Source: Phalacrocorax aristotelis (lineage: Eukaryota > Chordata > Aves > Suliformes > Phalacrocoracidae). From it: a stretch of 64,000 nt of DNA. Position numbers and translations under genes: made by a program. Of this stretch, positions 21,950 to 34,269 are shown piece after piece. The stretch lies in assembly GCF_949628215.1 (NCBI RefSeq), contig NC_134288.1, positions 10,113,682 through 10,177,681 on the forward strand, written 5' to 3'. Below the pieces are notes generated by a model, which was not told the DNA's origin, made no database searches, and saw only the letters and a program-made list of their open reading frames with translations. The stretch's first letter is position 1. The number at the start of each line of letters is the position of its first letter.

Positions 21950-22570
21950 CCCAGGGAGCCGGGCACCCTTTCGACCCCCGGAGCAACTCACAGCCCTGCC
22001 CAGGGGTCCCGGGACCGGCCCCGGGGGTCTTCCTCAGCCCACCTTAAGGCAGCAGCACACTGGGCGCACCGAGGTGACCTTACAAAAGCAAGTTTGCTCC
22101 GGGCCAGGCGGTGCTGCCTTTGCCCCCGCCGCCAGGGAAGCGGCCTTAAACCGGGGCTGCTCGGGGCGGGGGAGCTCTCCGAGCCGGGGCCGGCCCCATC
22201 CCGCCCCGGTGCCAAGGCAACGGAGGCGGCGCGGCGGCGGGGAGGCAGGCGCGGCGCGGCTCGGTACCGGGGCATGCGCCCGCCCGGGGCCCCGGCAGCG
22301 CCCGGCGGCGGAGCCCGAGCCCGGGGCCCGGCCAGGTCAGTGCCCGCGGGCGGCGGCGGGGCCGCGCCTCTTCGCTCTCCGCCCGCGGCCGGGGGTAGGC
22401 GGGAGCCCAGCCCTCCTTCCTCATTTTGGGGCTGAGAAGAGCGATTTCCTTCTCCTTCTCCAGCTGCAATTCTGCTTTTTTTTTTTTTAAGTAAAAAAAA
22501 AAAAAGGGGCAAAAGCAAAGCCCAAAGCCAGAGCCGCGCTCTGAAGCCACTCTATCTCTGCTTCCCAGAC
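21950..22570 (+). promoter_or_regulatory. SIRPA: CpG-island promoter and probable noncoding first exon of SIRPA
   Basis: CpG density is high from about 21950 to 22420. A good donor after 22335 (CCAG followed by gtcagt) and an acceptor ending at 22568 suggest a noncoding exon 1 spliced to the signal-peptide exon with a 12-base 5' UTR remainder; mammalian SIRPA also has a noncoding first exon. No TATA box is seen. The T13/A13 inverted repeat falls inside the predicted small intron. Confidence 0.5.
22476..22505. repeat. Perfect T13-aagt-A13 inverted repeat
   Basis: Thirteen T (22476-22488), a four-base loop aagt, then thirteen A (22493-22505) form a perfect hairpin about 75 bases upstream of the SIRPA start codon. 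Confidence 0.85.
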
Positions 22571-22580
22571 AGAGCCGACG

Positions 22581-25500
22581 ATGGAGCCGCTTCCCCGCAG
22601 CCCCGGCCGTGCCGCCTGGCCGCTGACCTGCCTGGTGCTGCTCTCCCTGCACGGCTGGCCAGGTAAGCCATGGCTCCGACCTGCGACCGGCTCTCCTGCT
22701 TCTGCCATCCCGCTGTTCTCTTGTGTTTTGCCTTCCCCCCCCCCCCCCCCCCGCGTTTCCCCTCCATCCTTGTCTCCCCTCTGCCGCACACCTCCTGTAC
22801 GCGACATGATGCTGTCTCCCTGCGCACGTTTGGTTTGACCTTTCTATGAGATGACCTAGAGCGCGGCGATGACAGAGGGGAGCAGGGGAGCTCCCGCAGG
22901 GCCCTCACTCGGCTGCTCCTCTAGAACCAAACTTCAAGGCAGACATTCCCATTTCCAGCAAGACGAGGGAATTATGCAGGGACATGAAGAGGCATGTTGT
23001 TCCCACCTATTTGCTCCCCCTGCCAGCTATGTGAGAGGCAAATCTCTGCAAGCAGCTGAAATTCCCACTCGGAGGCTGCCTGGAGATGGGGAGGATGGTA
23101 GAGCGGACAAGGGGAGGCTCTGGTGAGGGCAGCCTGGCTCCTCTGCTGGGAACTTGTTTTTCTTGCTACCTTCTGCTTTACCCCTGACAGCATGCAGTTG
23201 TTGCTGCTCTACACAACTGTTGAGCACCAAAGTGGTGGGATTGCACAGTCTTCCCAGGTACCTTGTGCCACCCAGCCCTGCTGCAAGCACTGGCCCTGGG
23301 TCACCTTGGGCTCTGGCTGCTGGCCCCCTGGGTGCCCCAGCCCTCCCTGGGGCTTGTGGCTCCGACAGTCCCTTATAAAAGCTTGGGGATGCAGCATGAG
23401 AAGGGATGATCAGACTGCACTGCTCCCTGGCTTGTTTCCCTTCTCTCGCTAGCAGTGGGAAGTTCCTCGACCCACCAGGAACGAAGACCTGTGGTGGCTG
23501 CTGCTTTCAAGGATGTTTTCTTTCTAGGATGTTTCATGTCAGTGCTGTTCATCTCTGGTGATATTGCTAAGGAATTGCTTTCCCTCCTGCCCAGCGCTGT
23601 CTGCGCCTCCGGGGAGGGACGGGGCTTTTTGTGCAAACCTCCTGGGGCAATAGTAGTACACGTTCAAGAGCATCTTGCTGCTGAGCTTTTTGCCTGCTCT
23701 GTCCAAATTTCATACCTGCAAGCCAGATGCCACTACAAATAGCCCAGCCCAGTTCCCATGCAGGTGAAACACTGTCCCATGTGGGGAAAAACCATGTTCT
23801 CCCAGGCCCATCGGAAATATTTACCATCTAAGCTTTACTTGGGCAGAAAGTTGAGTGCAAACTTGAGCAGAAAGCAAATGCTTTCAGCACAACACTTCTT
23901 GCTTTGAGTTGCCTGATCACAACTGAGAAGTGTTGGCCCCAAGCTGAAAACTCGGGTCTGCTGAAAGCCAAGAAGGCTTTGGCGACGAGTGCAGCTTCTC
24001 AGCGAACTGTTATTTCCTGCAATGAAAGAATGGCTTGAGCAAAGCTTCTGAGTTTAATTAAACATGGCCTTGGCGTAAGAACCCCATTTTTCTAAGCCAG
24101 CCATAGGAAAAGAACCATCCTGGGGCAGAAAGCCCTGGGTTGCAAGGTGGCTTGCATCCCTGATTTCACATGCAAGCACGCAGATTTTTTTGTTGTTTTT
24201 TTTTTTTTTTTTTCCCCTGCGGTGAACCCTCTTGGGCCATGGCTCAAACTAAGCCTGAACTCTCCTGCTGCTGGAGGGTGGCTGCTCTGACAGCACTTCT
24301 GTAGAAGCAAAGGGGAAAAGGGAAGGCCCTGCAGGAGATCTTCCTATAGGGCAAAGAGGAGCAGGATGCTGGGAAGCCAGATTGCAAAGCCCCATTGCAA
24401 AATCTGTGCCATGCAGTACCCTTTTGTGCAGGCGTTTCTTGATGGAGGGTTTCAGCTGCGCTTCGTGGAGCCTCCTCTAAAGAGGAAATATGTTGCGTTG
24501 TGGGGCTCTGGCTTTCAAGCTAAATTTCTGCTAATGCTGTAGGAGGGAAGCTCACAAATGATGGCTGCGTGTGATCCGAGGCTTCCTCTGATGTCACGCA
24601 TGTAAAATATAGCCTTTACTATAACTGTCCCCAAGCCGCTCTGGGATCTGCATAGAGCTCAATAGCTACCTCCCTTCTTGTCTTCCCTCCAAACAGCAGA
24701 TTCCAGGCCCTTTTATAGGCAGCACCTGTTAGTTTCCCCTGTGGGCAGCCCCACTGCAGGTGAAATTCCAGAAGGATTATTCTGAGGCTTCTCTTGCCCG
24801 TGGGCCTGTTCCTTCAGCAAGTGACTGGGGGGCTCTGAATGCCAGTGACCAGCTGCATGTTGCTTCTGGAGCATGCAGCCCTTCCCTTGCCATCCCAGAG
24901 CTCCTTACCCAGCTCCTTCAGAAGGGGGGGGAAAAAAAAAAATCTATTTTTATCAGGAAGCATCCAAGCAGCCTCTCCTGAATTAAACCCTGGCCTCTTG
25001 CAACCTGTTTGGTATCAGATACTTCAAAAGGTGGAATATAGAAAAAAAATGTGTCACCAAGATGGAAAACTTGCACTGCATCAGGAGATCCAGGGATTAT
25101 TTTGCTCTCAAATTAAACTGAATAAAGGGAGAGAGGCTCTGCCAGACCAGGCACAGCATGACACCTGTGCTTGTGCCTCTTTTCCACGCTGGAAGTGCTC
25201 TGGGTCCACATTGCAAGGGTGCTCCCACCTACCTGGGAACTGTCAGGTGGTGATTTTCAGGGCTCTAAAACCCTCTGCTAATTCTGGAGTGTAGGATAGA
25301 GCAGATTACAGGGTCAGAGAACCTAAACTTCCCTTGATCTAGGTGGTGAAAGGATTGCCCTCTGACTCTAGGCTGTTTGAAATTGAAGTCTAGGAGAATA
25401 GCGTCATCGGATGGCACTGAATGTGCAGATGGGAAGCAGGTTTGTGGTGAACTGGTGCTTGTGGTGAGAAATTGCTGTGCCCCCTGTGCGTTTGCAGCAC

Positions 25501-28500
25501 GAAGACCCCCTGCATCCTGCCCCTGAGGTGCAAGCATGTTGTGAGCATACAGGGCTCACACACGCTGCTGTGAAATAGCTGCTGGGAGGGGGCTCAGCTG
25601 GGCTTCTGGCCCTGCTGCTCTTCAGGGCAAGCACCCAGAAAGGGGAAGGAGGAGAGACATTCTGCTGGGTGCAAGGAGAAACTGTGTTCAAGGGGAAAGG
25701 AGGAAAGGAGATTCATTGGAAACTTTGCATTTTCTAACTTGCGTATTCTGGGGTTTTCTATCAACTTCCCCTTTGTGTTTTCCCATGGGGGGCTGGGGCA
25801 TAGCTCTGCATGCCACTGCTCGAATTTGAAGGTGTTTTGGAGCACGTGGATGTTCAGGCTGGTCCTGACGTGGGGGCATTGGGTGCAGATGAGGCAGGTG
25901 GAGAAGTTGGGCAGTCTGAAGGGAACTCGTGCTCCTCGGCTGAGAGGTGTGAGCAGGTCTAGTTAAGGTGGCGTGGGCTTAACGTAGCCATATCATGGTT
26001 CAAGCTCATATATGATAGATCTCCTGCAAACCCTGAATGGGGTGATCTGAAGAGCACTTGGCTGAGCAGAGCTGTGTGTGAAAGTCTTTAAAGTAGCATG
26101 GTGGCTTACAACAGAACACATGGAAAAATACCCGAAAGCAACATGAGTCCTATCCGAGAGACTACCTAGAGCCGCGCAGTGTTTTCTGCAATGACCTGAG
26201 AGACTAAGAGCTGCCAGTAAAGCCTCCTGGCAGGCAGCACTGTCAGCAGCACAAAGCCCTTTGTTCCCTGGCTGCTCTTGGGGCTGCTGTGGGAGCAGCA
26301 GCACTGCCAGAAAACCCCTGCACTGTGGCGGCCCTGCTGTAGCAGCACCTCCAGCAGCCTGTCACTGGACAGCAGTGCACACCGTGCCTGCAAACCCCTC
26401 GGTGCAGGGAGCAGGCAGGGTGCTCATGTGCTGCTACCTGGCAAGGAGGTGACGTGGGCTCAGCGGTGTGAGATGCACACAGACTACCTGCAGCTCTGCT
26501 GTAAGTGTGGGCTCTCAGGCAGCCCTGCTGCCTGCAAAGGTATATCCCTGTGAGCCTAGGAAAGCAGGAGCCTTGTGCCGAGGCTGCGGTGAGCTACAAC
26601 CCAGCCATGCTCAGTTTAACTGCCTGGTGCTTTTGCAGATGTTGCTCTGAGACCTCATCAGTGCAACCAAGAGATGCGCTTCAGGGTTGAGCAATGCTTG
26701 TGCCACTCACCCTGACCACGGTCCGGTGTTGGTGTCAGCTCCGGGACCCGAAATCCTTTCCCAGGCGCTCTCCCCTCTGGCATGGTGTGTGGCTTCTGGG
26801 GAGATGGACAGATGGAGAGAGGGAGGATGAAGAGAAAACCCTGGGCTTGCTGCAGGCTGGGCTGGGCTCGGGTGTGTGGGTTGGCACTGGCCCCTCTGAG
26901 CAGGGCAGCTCTCCTTGGAGTGGGGGACCCTCGAGGGGATGTAGGGGGTCACCACCCTGCAAAAGTCTCTTTTATGCAGGATTGCAGAGGGGAGCAGTAA
27001 GCCAGATGTTCATCATGGGGTGCAGAGCCCCTGCGATGGGGAGAGGGCTCTGTCTGACCGCCTTAGTGGAGCAAGCGATTGGCAGCATGGCCACCCTGGG
27101 CGTGCAAAGGGGCCTGGGGGGGTCTGTGTGGTGGGTGGTTAGGGGTGCTGGTCCCTGTGCCCAGAGAAGCCTGGTCCCCTGCCTGTGTCATGTGGGGGCT
27201 TGGCAAGAGGCGGATGGTGCTTCTGTGCTTTCAAACTTCCTCTACACATTTCTCAACCACCTCTTGCGAAAGGTCTGGGGGAAGCTGGCAGTGAAGAAGC
27301 TCAGGAGATGCTGCAGCAGCGGAGCTGGCTGTGCCTGTCCTGCGCCACCACTGTGCTCTGCACAGGGGGTGCATCAGCCCCCACTGAGGGCAGGGGCTCT
27401 GCTCTGGGGCTGCTCCCCTGGATTCGGCTGTTGCCTGAGAAACACGGGCTCATCTTGCAGGAGCCCAGTCTGCTGCTGCTCAGGCAGAAGACCGAGGCTC
27501 AGCCTGAATGACCCACTTGAACATGACACAAACCAGAATTCTGTCCTTCTGTGCTTGTCTTCTGGGACAAACTTGTCTCTGTGAGTGCTGCTGCTGTGTT
27601 AGCCTTGATGTGGCTTTGAAGGGAAACAGCAGGGGCTGAAGTTTTCAGCCCTGAGCATCAGCCTGTGCTGGGGATGCAGCAGACGAATGCCCTGGTAAGA
27701 AGCCTTTAACTTGAGGAATCTGGAGAAACTGTGCTCCTGGTAACTCTGATCGAGACTGAGTAATTGCACAGGCAGTGAGAGCATCTATGGGTACATCGAA
27801 TACTGCTGGAAGTCAGAAGGGATTAACAGCTGCCAGAAATCTTCCCCAGGCTCTGTGGGAGCCAGGTGTGGCCTGGAGGGGCCAGAGAAGCTCATCCTAC
27901 AGCAGGTCCTCCCAGGAGTGTCCAGCCAAGGTATTTTTTTCCCATCCTGGGGGAGGCTGCATGGGTACCAAGGGCAGTGTTCTTGCTGCCCTGGGTTTTT
28001 CTGATGCAAATGATGTTGGGTGCAGCTGCAGCCCTCCATCCAGCAAGGCTGGTCCCTGTGCTCCCAACGCCACTCAGCTGCAGCACAAGTTACCTGCTCA
28101 AACACTGTGGTCTCTGCATGACCATGACACCGGTTCTGTGTGCCGCTTGCCAGCTCTGGGATTGCAGCACTCAGCAGTACCTGGCCCCTGTTATCAGCAG
28201 GTGGATTTAAGTGGTTCTCCCGCATTGCTTTAAACAATGACCTGTACTGAAATCTTATTCAAGTCAGTCGCAATAACTAATTTAGCATGGCAAGTGTTGC
28301 CAAAATTAACCCCCTGAGGAGCCGTGTAGGCTACGGGGTGGCTGTCTCTGCTGCTGTAGCTGTTTTTAGGGAGTGGTAGCATCGCAGGTTTCCATGGGGC
28401 TGAGCCAGCTGGTTCCTGGTGCCTCATGCCTGCACAACAGCGAGCTCAGAACCTCCTGGCTCTGGCTGCAGATCTGTCTAAGGTGGATTTTGTTATTGCC

Positions 28501-31500
28501 TGCCCGCAAGGAGAGCGGAGCCCCTGTGATTTTCCTGAAGACTTTGGGAGATTCTGACTGACCTTGCATGAGGAAAGGTGTTTAGGCACCCATGCGTGCA
28601 TAGGTGAGGGGACACTTGGGGTGGCATCTTTCTGTTTGTGTGGCAAGGTGCAACACCTTCAGCTGGATTAGGGAGCCTCTTTTCTGAGATGCTTTGAAGG
28701 GGACTGCTCTCCTCTGTCGGTGACAAGCAGGAATGGTGTCTGCCTGACTGGCAGCAGCTTTGGCTAATGGCTGTGCTCTGCTGGAATGAATCGGGGCTTG
28801 GATTCAATGCAGACGTAGGAGAGACTCAATGCAGAAAATACTGTATTGCATCTGCAGCTGCAAGGGAAGCTTGCTTTTTGGAGTATCTGGCGTTTTGTGC
28901 CCTTGTTTTCTCCTGACTGACAAAGCAAAGCGGCCATGGGAGGCAGCACGGTGTGCTGGCAGGCACAGGCAGCTGGGACTTGCTCAATGTTTTAGCTGTA
29001 CAGAGCATGACACATGGTCGTCTAGCAAAGCTCTGGTCAGCTCGGCTGCTGAGACCTACGGGCAGCGATGTGTGCCTGCTGCTGTAACCACAGCCTCTCC
29101 CCTGGGCTCCCCGGTGCTGGCACAGCCCTGTTGCCTGTGGTACCGGCTAACCAGAGCTGTATGCTCAGGCTGTCCTGCAGCCAGCGAGGGCGGGCGGAGA
29201 GCCAGGCCAGGTATGCGGTGCCAGATGAGTCTCGCTCTGTTTTTTCTCCAGGTGTGGATGCCCAGGCAGGTCAGGACTCTGAGGTGCACCAGCCCCAGGA
29301 CAAGGTGGTGGTGACAGCAGGGGAGACACTCAACCTCACCTGCACTGTATCCAACAGCAGTTACGCTGCTCCCGTGGCGTGGCTGAAGGGCTGGGGCAGT
29401 GGGAACAAGACAGTCTATGATCAGAAGGGCTCCTTCCCCCGTGTGACAAGGGTGGTGAGTGACTCCAACACGGACTTCAGCATCCTCATCAGGGATGTTC
29501 GCCTTGAGGACACCGGCACCTATTACTGTGTGAGGTTCCGCAAATCGGTGCGTGGTGATGAGGTGCTTCGACCTGAAAAGGGCACAGAGGTGTCCGTGCA
29601 AGGTGAGTGGGGCTCCCAGAGCAGCTCCCGGTGGGAACCAGCTCTGCTGGGAACAGCCCCTGGCACAGCCCGGCCCAGCCCAGCCCGGTGGGCTCCATTC
29701 GGGGCGAGTGGGGATGGGGAAGGGGCTCAGGGAGCAGCTCCAGCAGAGGATCCTGTGGGCTGTCCCCGGGTACATCTATGTCCCTGTGGGAAACCCCGCT
29801 CCCTGCAGCCCTGGAGCCGGGTGGGGTTGGCAGTGTCTGGTCTGAAGACCCCACGCTTCTCCCTGCAGCCAAACCCACCCACCCGGTTGTGTCCGGGCCC
29901 AGCCGCAGAGCGAGGCCAGGGCAATCGGTGTCCGTCACCTGCGCAGCCGGAGGGTTCTTCCCCCAAGACATCAGTGTGAGATGGCTCAAGGATGAGGCCC
30001 CAGTCTCAGCTCAGCAGCCCCACATCACCCCTGGGCAGACGAAACCCTCCTACGAAATGTCCAGCACCGTGACGATCACGCTGCGGAAGGACGACGTCCG
30101 CTCACAGGTTGTCTGCGAGGTGCAGCACCCCACGCTGACGGCCCCGCTGAGGGGGATTTACGAGCTCAGAGAAGCCCTGCGAGGTGAGGGCTGGGTGGTG
30201 ACCAGTGCTTGGGGTGCCCAGCTCCTGTGGGGCTGTGGGTCCTGGGGAGGGGACAGGGCACCCTGCGGGCAGCATAGCCGGGGGATGCCAGGCACCAGGA
30301 GCTGCTTCTCTTCCCAGTCCCTCCCAGTGTCCGTGTGGTCGCTGACCCACCAAGCCCCGTTGAGGTGAACAAGACCGTGAACTTCACCTGCCACGTGAAG
30401 GAGTTTTACCCGAAAGATGTGGACATCACCTGGCTGGAAAACAGGATGGAAATGAAGGTGGAGAAGATCCTCCAGCCGGTGGAGACTCCCCAGGGCTTGT
30501 TTGAGCTGAGTTCAGGCCCAGTGGAGGTCAATGCAACGGAGGAGAAAAACGGGTCTGTGTTCACCTGCCGGGTGGTGCACGATGCCCAGGACCCCATCAA
30601 TGAGACGGCTACTCTGTGGATTGCTGACCCAACCAGGGAGGGACTGAGCAATATGGCCCTACCAGGTAATGGTCTGTGAGAGCTGCTGGGATGTGGTCCC
30701 TGCTGGGGAAGCTTTAGGATGTCATCTCCCTGAGAAAGGTTGAAGTCCCACCAGAATCTGCTTCAAGGACACAAAATCTTTATCTTGGAGGGCTGTGGGT
30801 GTGTGATGCTGGCATGTACTGAGCTGTTGTCCTTGGTGCTTCAGGCATCACCAGGCCAACCCCAGCTCTAAGGCTGCAGGGACTCAGTACCGGCATTTTC
30901 AGGCCTGCGGTAACCTTTTTCATTGATGTTTCAGACAATTTGCCCCACATCTATATCGTGGTGGGAGTGGTCTGTACTGTGCTGGCACTGTTGGTGGCTG
31001 CAATTCTTTACCTCATCTGGGCAAAGCAGAGCAAGGGTAAGGAAACCAAGTGCATGTCAGGGAAGCTCCTGACCCCTTCTCCTTCTTTCTTGAGCATCAG
31101 TGCTTGGATGCTGAACTCATGGCTGTGCGGCTGCAACTCCTGCCCAAAGGGGAGGATGGAGCAGAGCTGACCATGTTGTCTGCAGGCTGCAGGGAAGCCT
31201 CTGCCTGGTACCACCACCTACCAGTGCCTGCCAGGAGCAGGGTCAACCATGCTTGTTATTCCTTGTACCTAAAACATCTGACACGCCCCTGCACCTCCTG
31301 CCCTCTGCTAGGAGCAATTCTGCAGTAAATGGAGTGAAACTCCAGAAAACTGCAGCTACTTCCCTCTGGGAAAAGATGTATATCTGCTCTTGCAGCAGTC
31401 TCTGCATGTGGGCTCACGTGCTTGGTGAAACGGGGGTGGGGGTTCTGTTGTTTCCTGAACTATATCTTTCCTTAACTATTTTTCTTCCAACAGGTAAAAG

Positions 31501-32936
31501 CTCACCATCTGCTAGGTAAGTGCTGATCTCCTCTAGTCAGAGTAATCCACGGGCACTCTGAGCTGGTCACCTCCGACCTGCAAACAGGGTCCCTTGGGAT
31601 CGGAATTGAGCTGGATCCACAAAAGCTTGTTGTGAAAGGGAAGGCAGGAGTGCAGGCTCTGATGATCTCCCTGGTTGGGGTTCTGCCCCCACCATGATCT
31701 CATACTTAAGCATTTGACTTTTGGTGAGGCTGAACAAGTGGGTGGGAGCCAGGTTTCGAGCCTGCAGAGATGTAGCTGGACCAGCATGTGAGCAAATGCT
31801 TGCTTGGTGAGGATTCATCCTGCTGCAGGGACCTTGTATTGCATCTGAACAGCTGCTCCATCACTAAGGAAGAGGCAACAGGGCACTCGATCTGACTTGT
31901 TTTGTTCCCTCTTTCAGGTTACACGAGCCAGAGAAGAGCAGTGAGGGCACTACCCAGGTTTGTTGCTTTGACCCTGAGACCTGGGGAGGGAGAGCACCAG
32001 ATGTGTGAGTGGAGGGTGGTGGTTCCTGTGTGAAACATCTTTGTGTCTCTAGTGGAGGGTGGTGGTTCCCCTGTAAAACATCTCAGTGTCTCCACGCTGT
32101 GGCTGGAGAGGGAAGAGAGGCTGCCCCAGGAATGGGGTAGCCACTTTCCAGCATCTTTTCTGCCTTTGTCCTCTCTCCTCCTCCTCCTTCTCCCAGAAAA
32201 GTCTGGGATAGTGCTGCCTGGAGAACCAGCTGTGCAATAGCCAGGCAGGCTGTTTGTGGAGTTATATTGGCACTTGGTGACGCAGCTACGAGTAAAGTTG
32301 CGATCAGCAGCAATCTGTCCATCTCATTCAGCCTCTGCCAGCTCCCACATGAGTATCACTGGGCAGGCTGGCCCCTGCCCATCCCTTCCAGGACAGGGGG
32401 ATGGGGCAGCTGCAGCGGTGGCTCTTGAATCTCAGTGGTGGCTCTGAAGCCTGTCAGTGGCAGCTGTGGCTGGCGATTTGAAGATATAGTGTGGTGTAAA
32501 GTGCTGCCGCAGGATTGTCCCAGCTGGCTGCTGGCATCGTTTCCCCTGTACAAGCAGAGACTTGACCCAGGTCAAGCTGCGGCAGGATTAACTTTGTTGT
32601 GGGGTTTTGGGTTGGTGCGTGGGGTGGGCACGGGTGGCTCCTTACTCATCCTCCCAGAGGAGAAACTCTTGGTGTCTCGCACAGGATTCTGACCCCAACA
32701 ACCTGACCTACGCGGACTTGAACTTTGAGAAAGAGAGGAAGACCATCCGGCGGATGGTGGAGATGAGCCAGCAGTCAGAGTATGCCTGCATACAGACAAG
32801 CCAGGCACCCGCCAGTGATGACCTCACCTATGCTGACCTGGACATGGTGCACCTCAGCAAGGCGCCCAAGCGGCCAGCCCCACGCCCTGAGGAGGCCGGC
32901 TCTGAGTACGCCAGTGTCCAGGTCACACAGAAGTGA
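22581..32936 (+). CDS. SIRPA: SIRPA, inhibitory signal-regulatory protein alpha
   Basis: Eight coding exons: 22581-22662 (leader), 29252-29602 (V), 29869-30183 (C1), 30318-30665 (C1), 30935-31036 (membrane), 31494-31515, 31918-31957 and 32685-32936. They give 503 residues, against about 504 in human, with all phases consistent. The V domain has Cys58, Trp71 and Cys120. The membrane exon begins DNLPHIYIVVGVVCTV. The tail has four tyrosines in LTYADL (429), SEYACI (453), LTYADL (469) and SEYASV (495), matching the four mammalian sites. SIRPA sits on myeloid cells, binds CD47 through its V domain and recruits SHP-1/SHP-2 to restrain phagocytosis. The leader exon was chosen by phase and by its position in the CpG island. 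V to C1 is nearly identical to the minus-strand paralogue. The orthology call rests on the tail, the membrane exon and the position next to PDYN and STK35. Confidence 0.96.
22663..29251 (+). other. SIRPA: SIRPA intron 1
   Basis: A 6.6 kb intron. It holds a C18 run (22735-22752) soon after the donor and a T18 run near 24196. I found no additional Ig exon, RNA gene or recognisable repeat. The V-exon acceptor (tttttctccag) differs from that of the other two SIRP genes, so the shared block starts at the exon. Confidence 0.7.
29252..30690 (+). repeat. Inverted repeat, right arm (SIRPA V-C1-C1 block)
   Basis: Partner of 2095-3533, separated by about 26 kb and in opposite orientation. The core from about 29551 to 30493 looks unchanged between copies. 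The last 85 bases of the second C1 exon carry roughly ten substitutions, and the start of the V exon carries a few. Confidence 0.9.
32008..32093. repeat. 43-base tandem duplication in the last SIRPA intron
   Basis: Two adjacent 43-base copies (32008-32050 and 32051-32093), both starting agtggagggtggtggttcc, differ at a handful of positions. Confidence 0.85.
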
Positions 32937-34265
32937 GCAGGGCTGCGGTGGCTGTCAGGACCCTCCACCCCACGGGGAGCTGCCCTGCTCCTCCCCGGGA
33001 GGATTTTCTTGGAAGCACTGAGAGTGATGTGAAGATATGCTGCAATACCCGTGTTTTTGGGTGGAAATGCAGCCCATGTTACTGTGGGGGTCAGCTCCCA
33101 TCCAGCGACCTGATTTTTGGAGGCACCTTTGTCCTGGGTCTGCTGACTCCATCCCTTCAGGATCCCCCTGTAGCCACATTGGCCACTCAGCCTCAATGCA
33201 CTGGGTTTTCCCACAAGCGGGTTAAGCCAGTGGAGCAGTGGCTCCTCGGGAAGCGCCAGCTGGGCTGAGGGGATTGGGACAGTGCCTCCACACCGGCTCC
33301 CATGGGGATGCTGCTGCCCGGCCAGGCTTGCACAGCTTCCCACAGCTGCCCAGACACTGCAGGGACTGGCTGGAGCCCCTGTGCTGCCTTCTGGGGGTGT
33401 CTGCTGCCAGCGCCTGGAAAACAAACTCTGGCTTTAAAGGAAGGACCTAAGTGTCTGCCTCTCTCTTCCCAAGTGTCCCTTTGGCGGGCCCTCAGTCTCG
33501 CACCAAGGCCAATGAGGCTGGGAAGGCTGGCGAGCTGAGCCCCTCCCTGCTGTGGGCTTTCACCCCTTCTACTGCCCAGGGAGGCTCCAGAAAAGCTCCC
33601 CAGCACTGAGCATCCTCCTCCTCTTCCTCCTCCGCACAGCCTTGCCCTGCACCAGGACCCACCAGTGCTGCCCTAGGCTTGTACAAAGCGTGCAGCTCCA
33701 TGCCGGCCAGGCTGCAGGTGCCACCACCAGCCTGGCCCCCCCAGGAGCTCCCCGCAGGTACTGTGTAACATGTTTTGACTGTTTGACATGTAACTGTTAA
33801 TTTAGAGCTAAACCCCAATGTTTTGTGTTGTACGTGGGTGTACTGCTGTGTACTTAACACTAGAATAAGATGTGCAAAATTAAGGGTGGCGCCTCAGTAA
33901 AGACCCCTAACCCTGCAGAGTTTGAAAGAGACTTACATGACACACCCCCCCCCCCCCCTTTTCTGCTGTGGGGGCCAGGCAGGCTCCCCCCAGCCCTTCC
34001 CTGGGGACAAGTGTCTTCCATGTGCCCCCTCCCTGGGACACCGCAGGAGGCCACGACCCTGCCGTGGCTCCTGCAGCATGTCGGTGGCCTTACAGTAGTG
34101 GGCACGTATGGGGCTGGCCCTCCCTCCCCGCCCCCCAGCTGCTGGCAGGGAGGCCTGGAGGGGGGCCTGGCAATGCTTTGAGAACGTTGTGATTGTACAG
34201 ACTACTTTTTTTTTTGCTTTTTGCTTGCAAGATATTTTTATAATAAAAGTGAAAAGTCTTGTGCT
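32937..34265 (+). other. SIRPA: SIRPA 3' UTR with poly(A) signal
   Basis: About 1.3 kb runs from the stop codon to AATAAA at 34242-34247. A C14 run lies at 33945-33958 and a T-rich stretch just before the signal. No earlier canonical AATAAA hexamer was noted between the stop and this site. Confidence 0.65.
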
Positions 34266-34269
34266 GCTC

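Larger units (their letters stand above)
8040..21950. other. Intergenic region between the two plus-strand SIRP genes
   Basis: About 13.9 kb without a recognisable gene. The open frames here are short, or arise from GC-rich composition, and lack family motifs and splice context. Contents noted separately are two small tandem repeats, an alternating purine-pyrimidine tract, several AT-rich islets that stand out from the GC-rich background, and one NF-kB-like site. No tRNA, rRNA or further Ig exon was seen. Confidence 0.6.

Noticed and set aside
21021-22490. A 489-codon open frame before SIRPA
   Set aside because: It runs through ordinary GC-rich DNA into the SIRPA CpG island, with no domain, signal peptide or splice logic; stop codons are rare there because of composition.
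26694-27584. A 296-codon open frame inside SIRPA intron 1
   Set aside because: Low-complexity Gly/Trp/Cys-rich translation with no recognisable domain and no matching splice phase.
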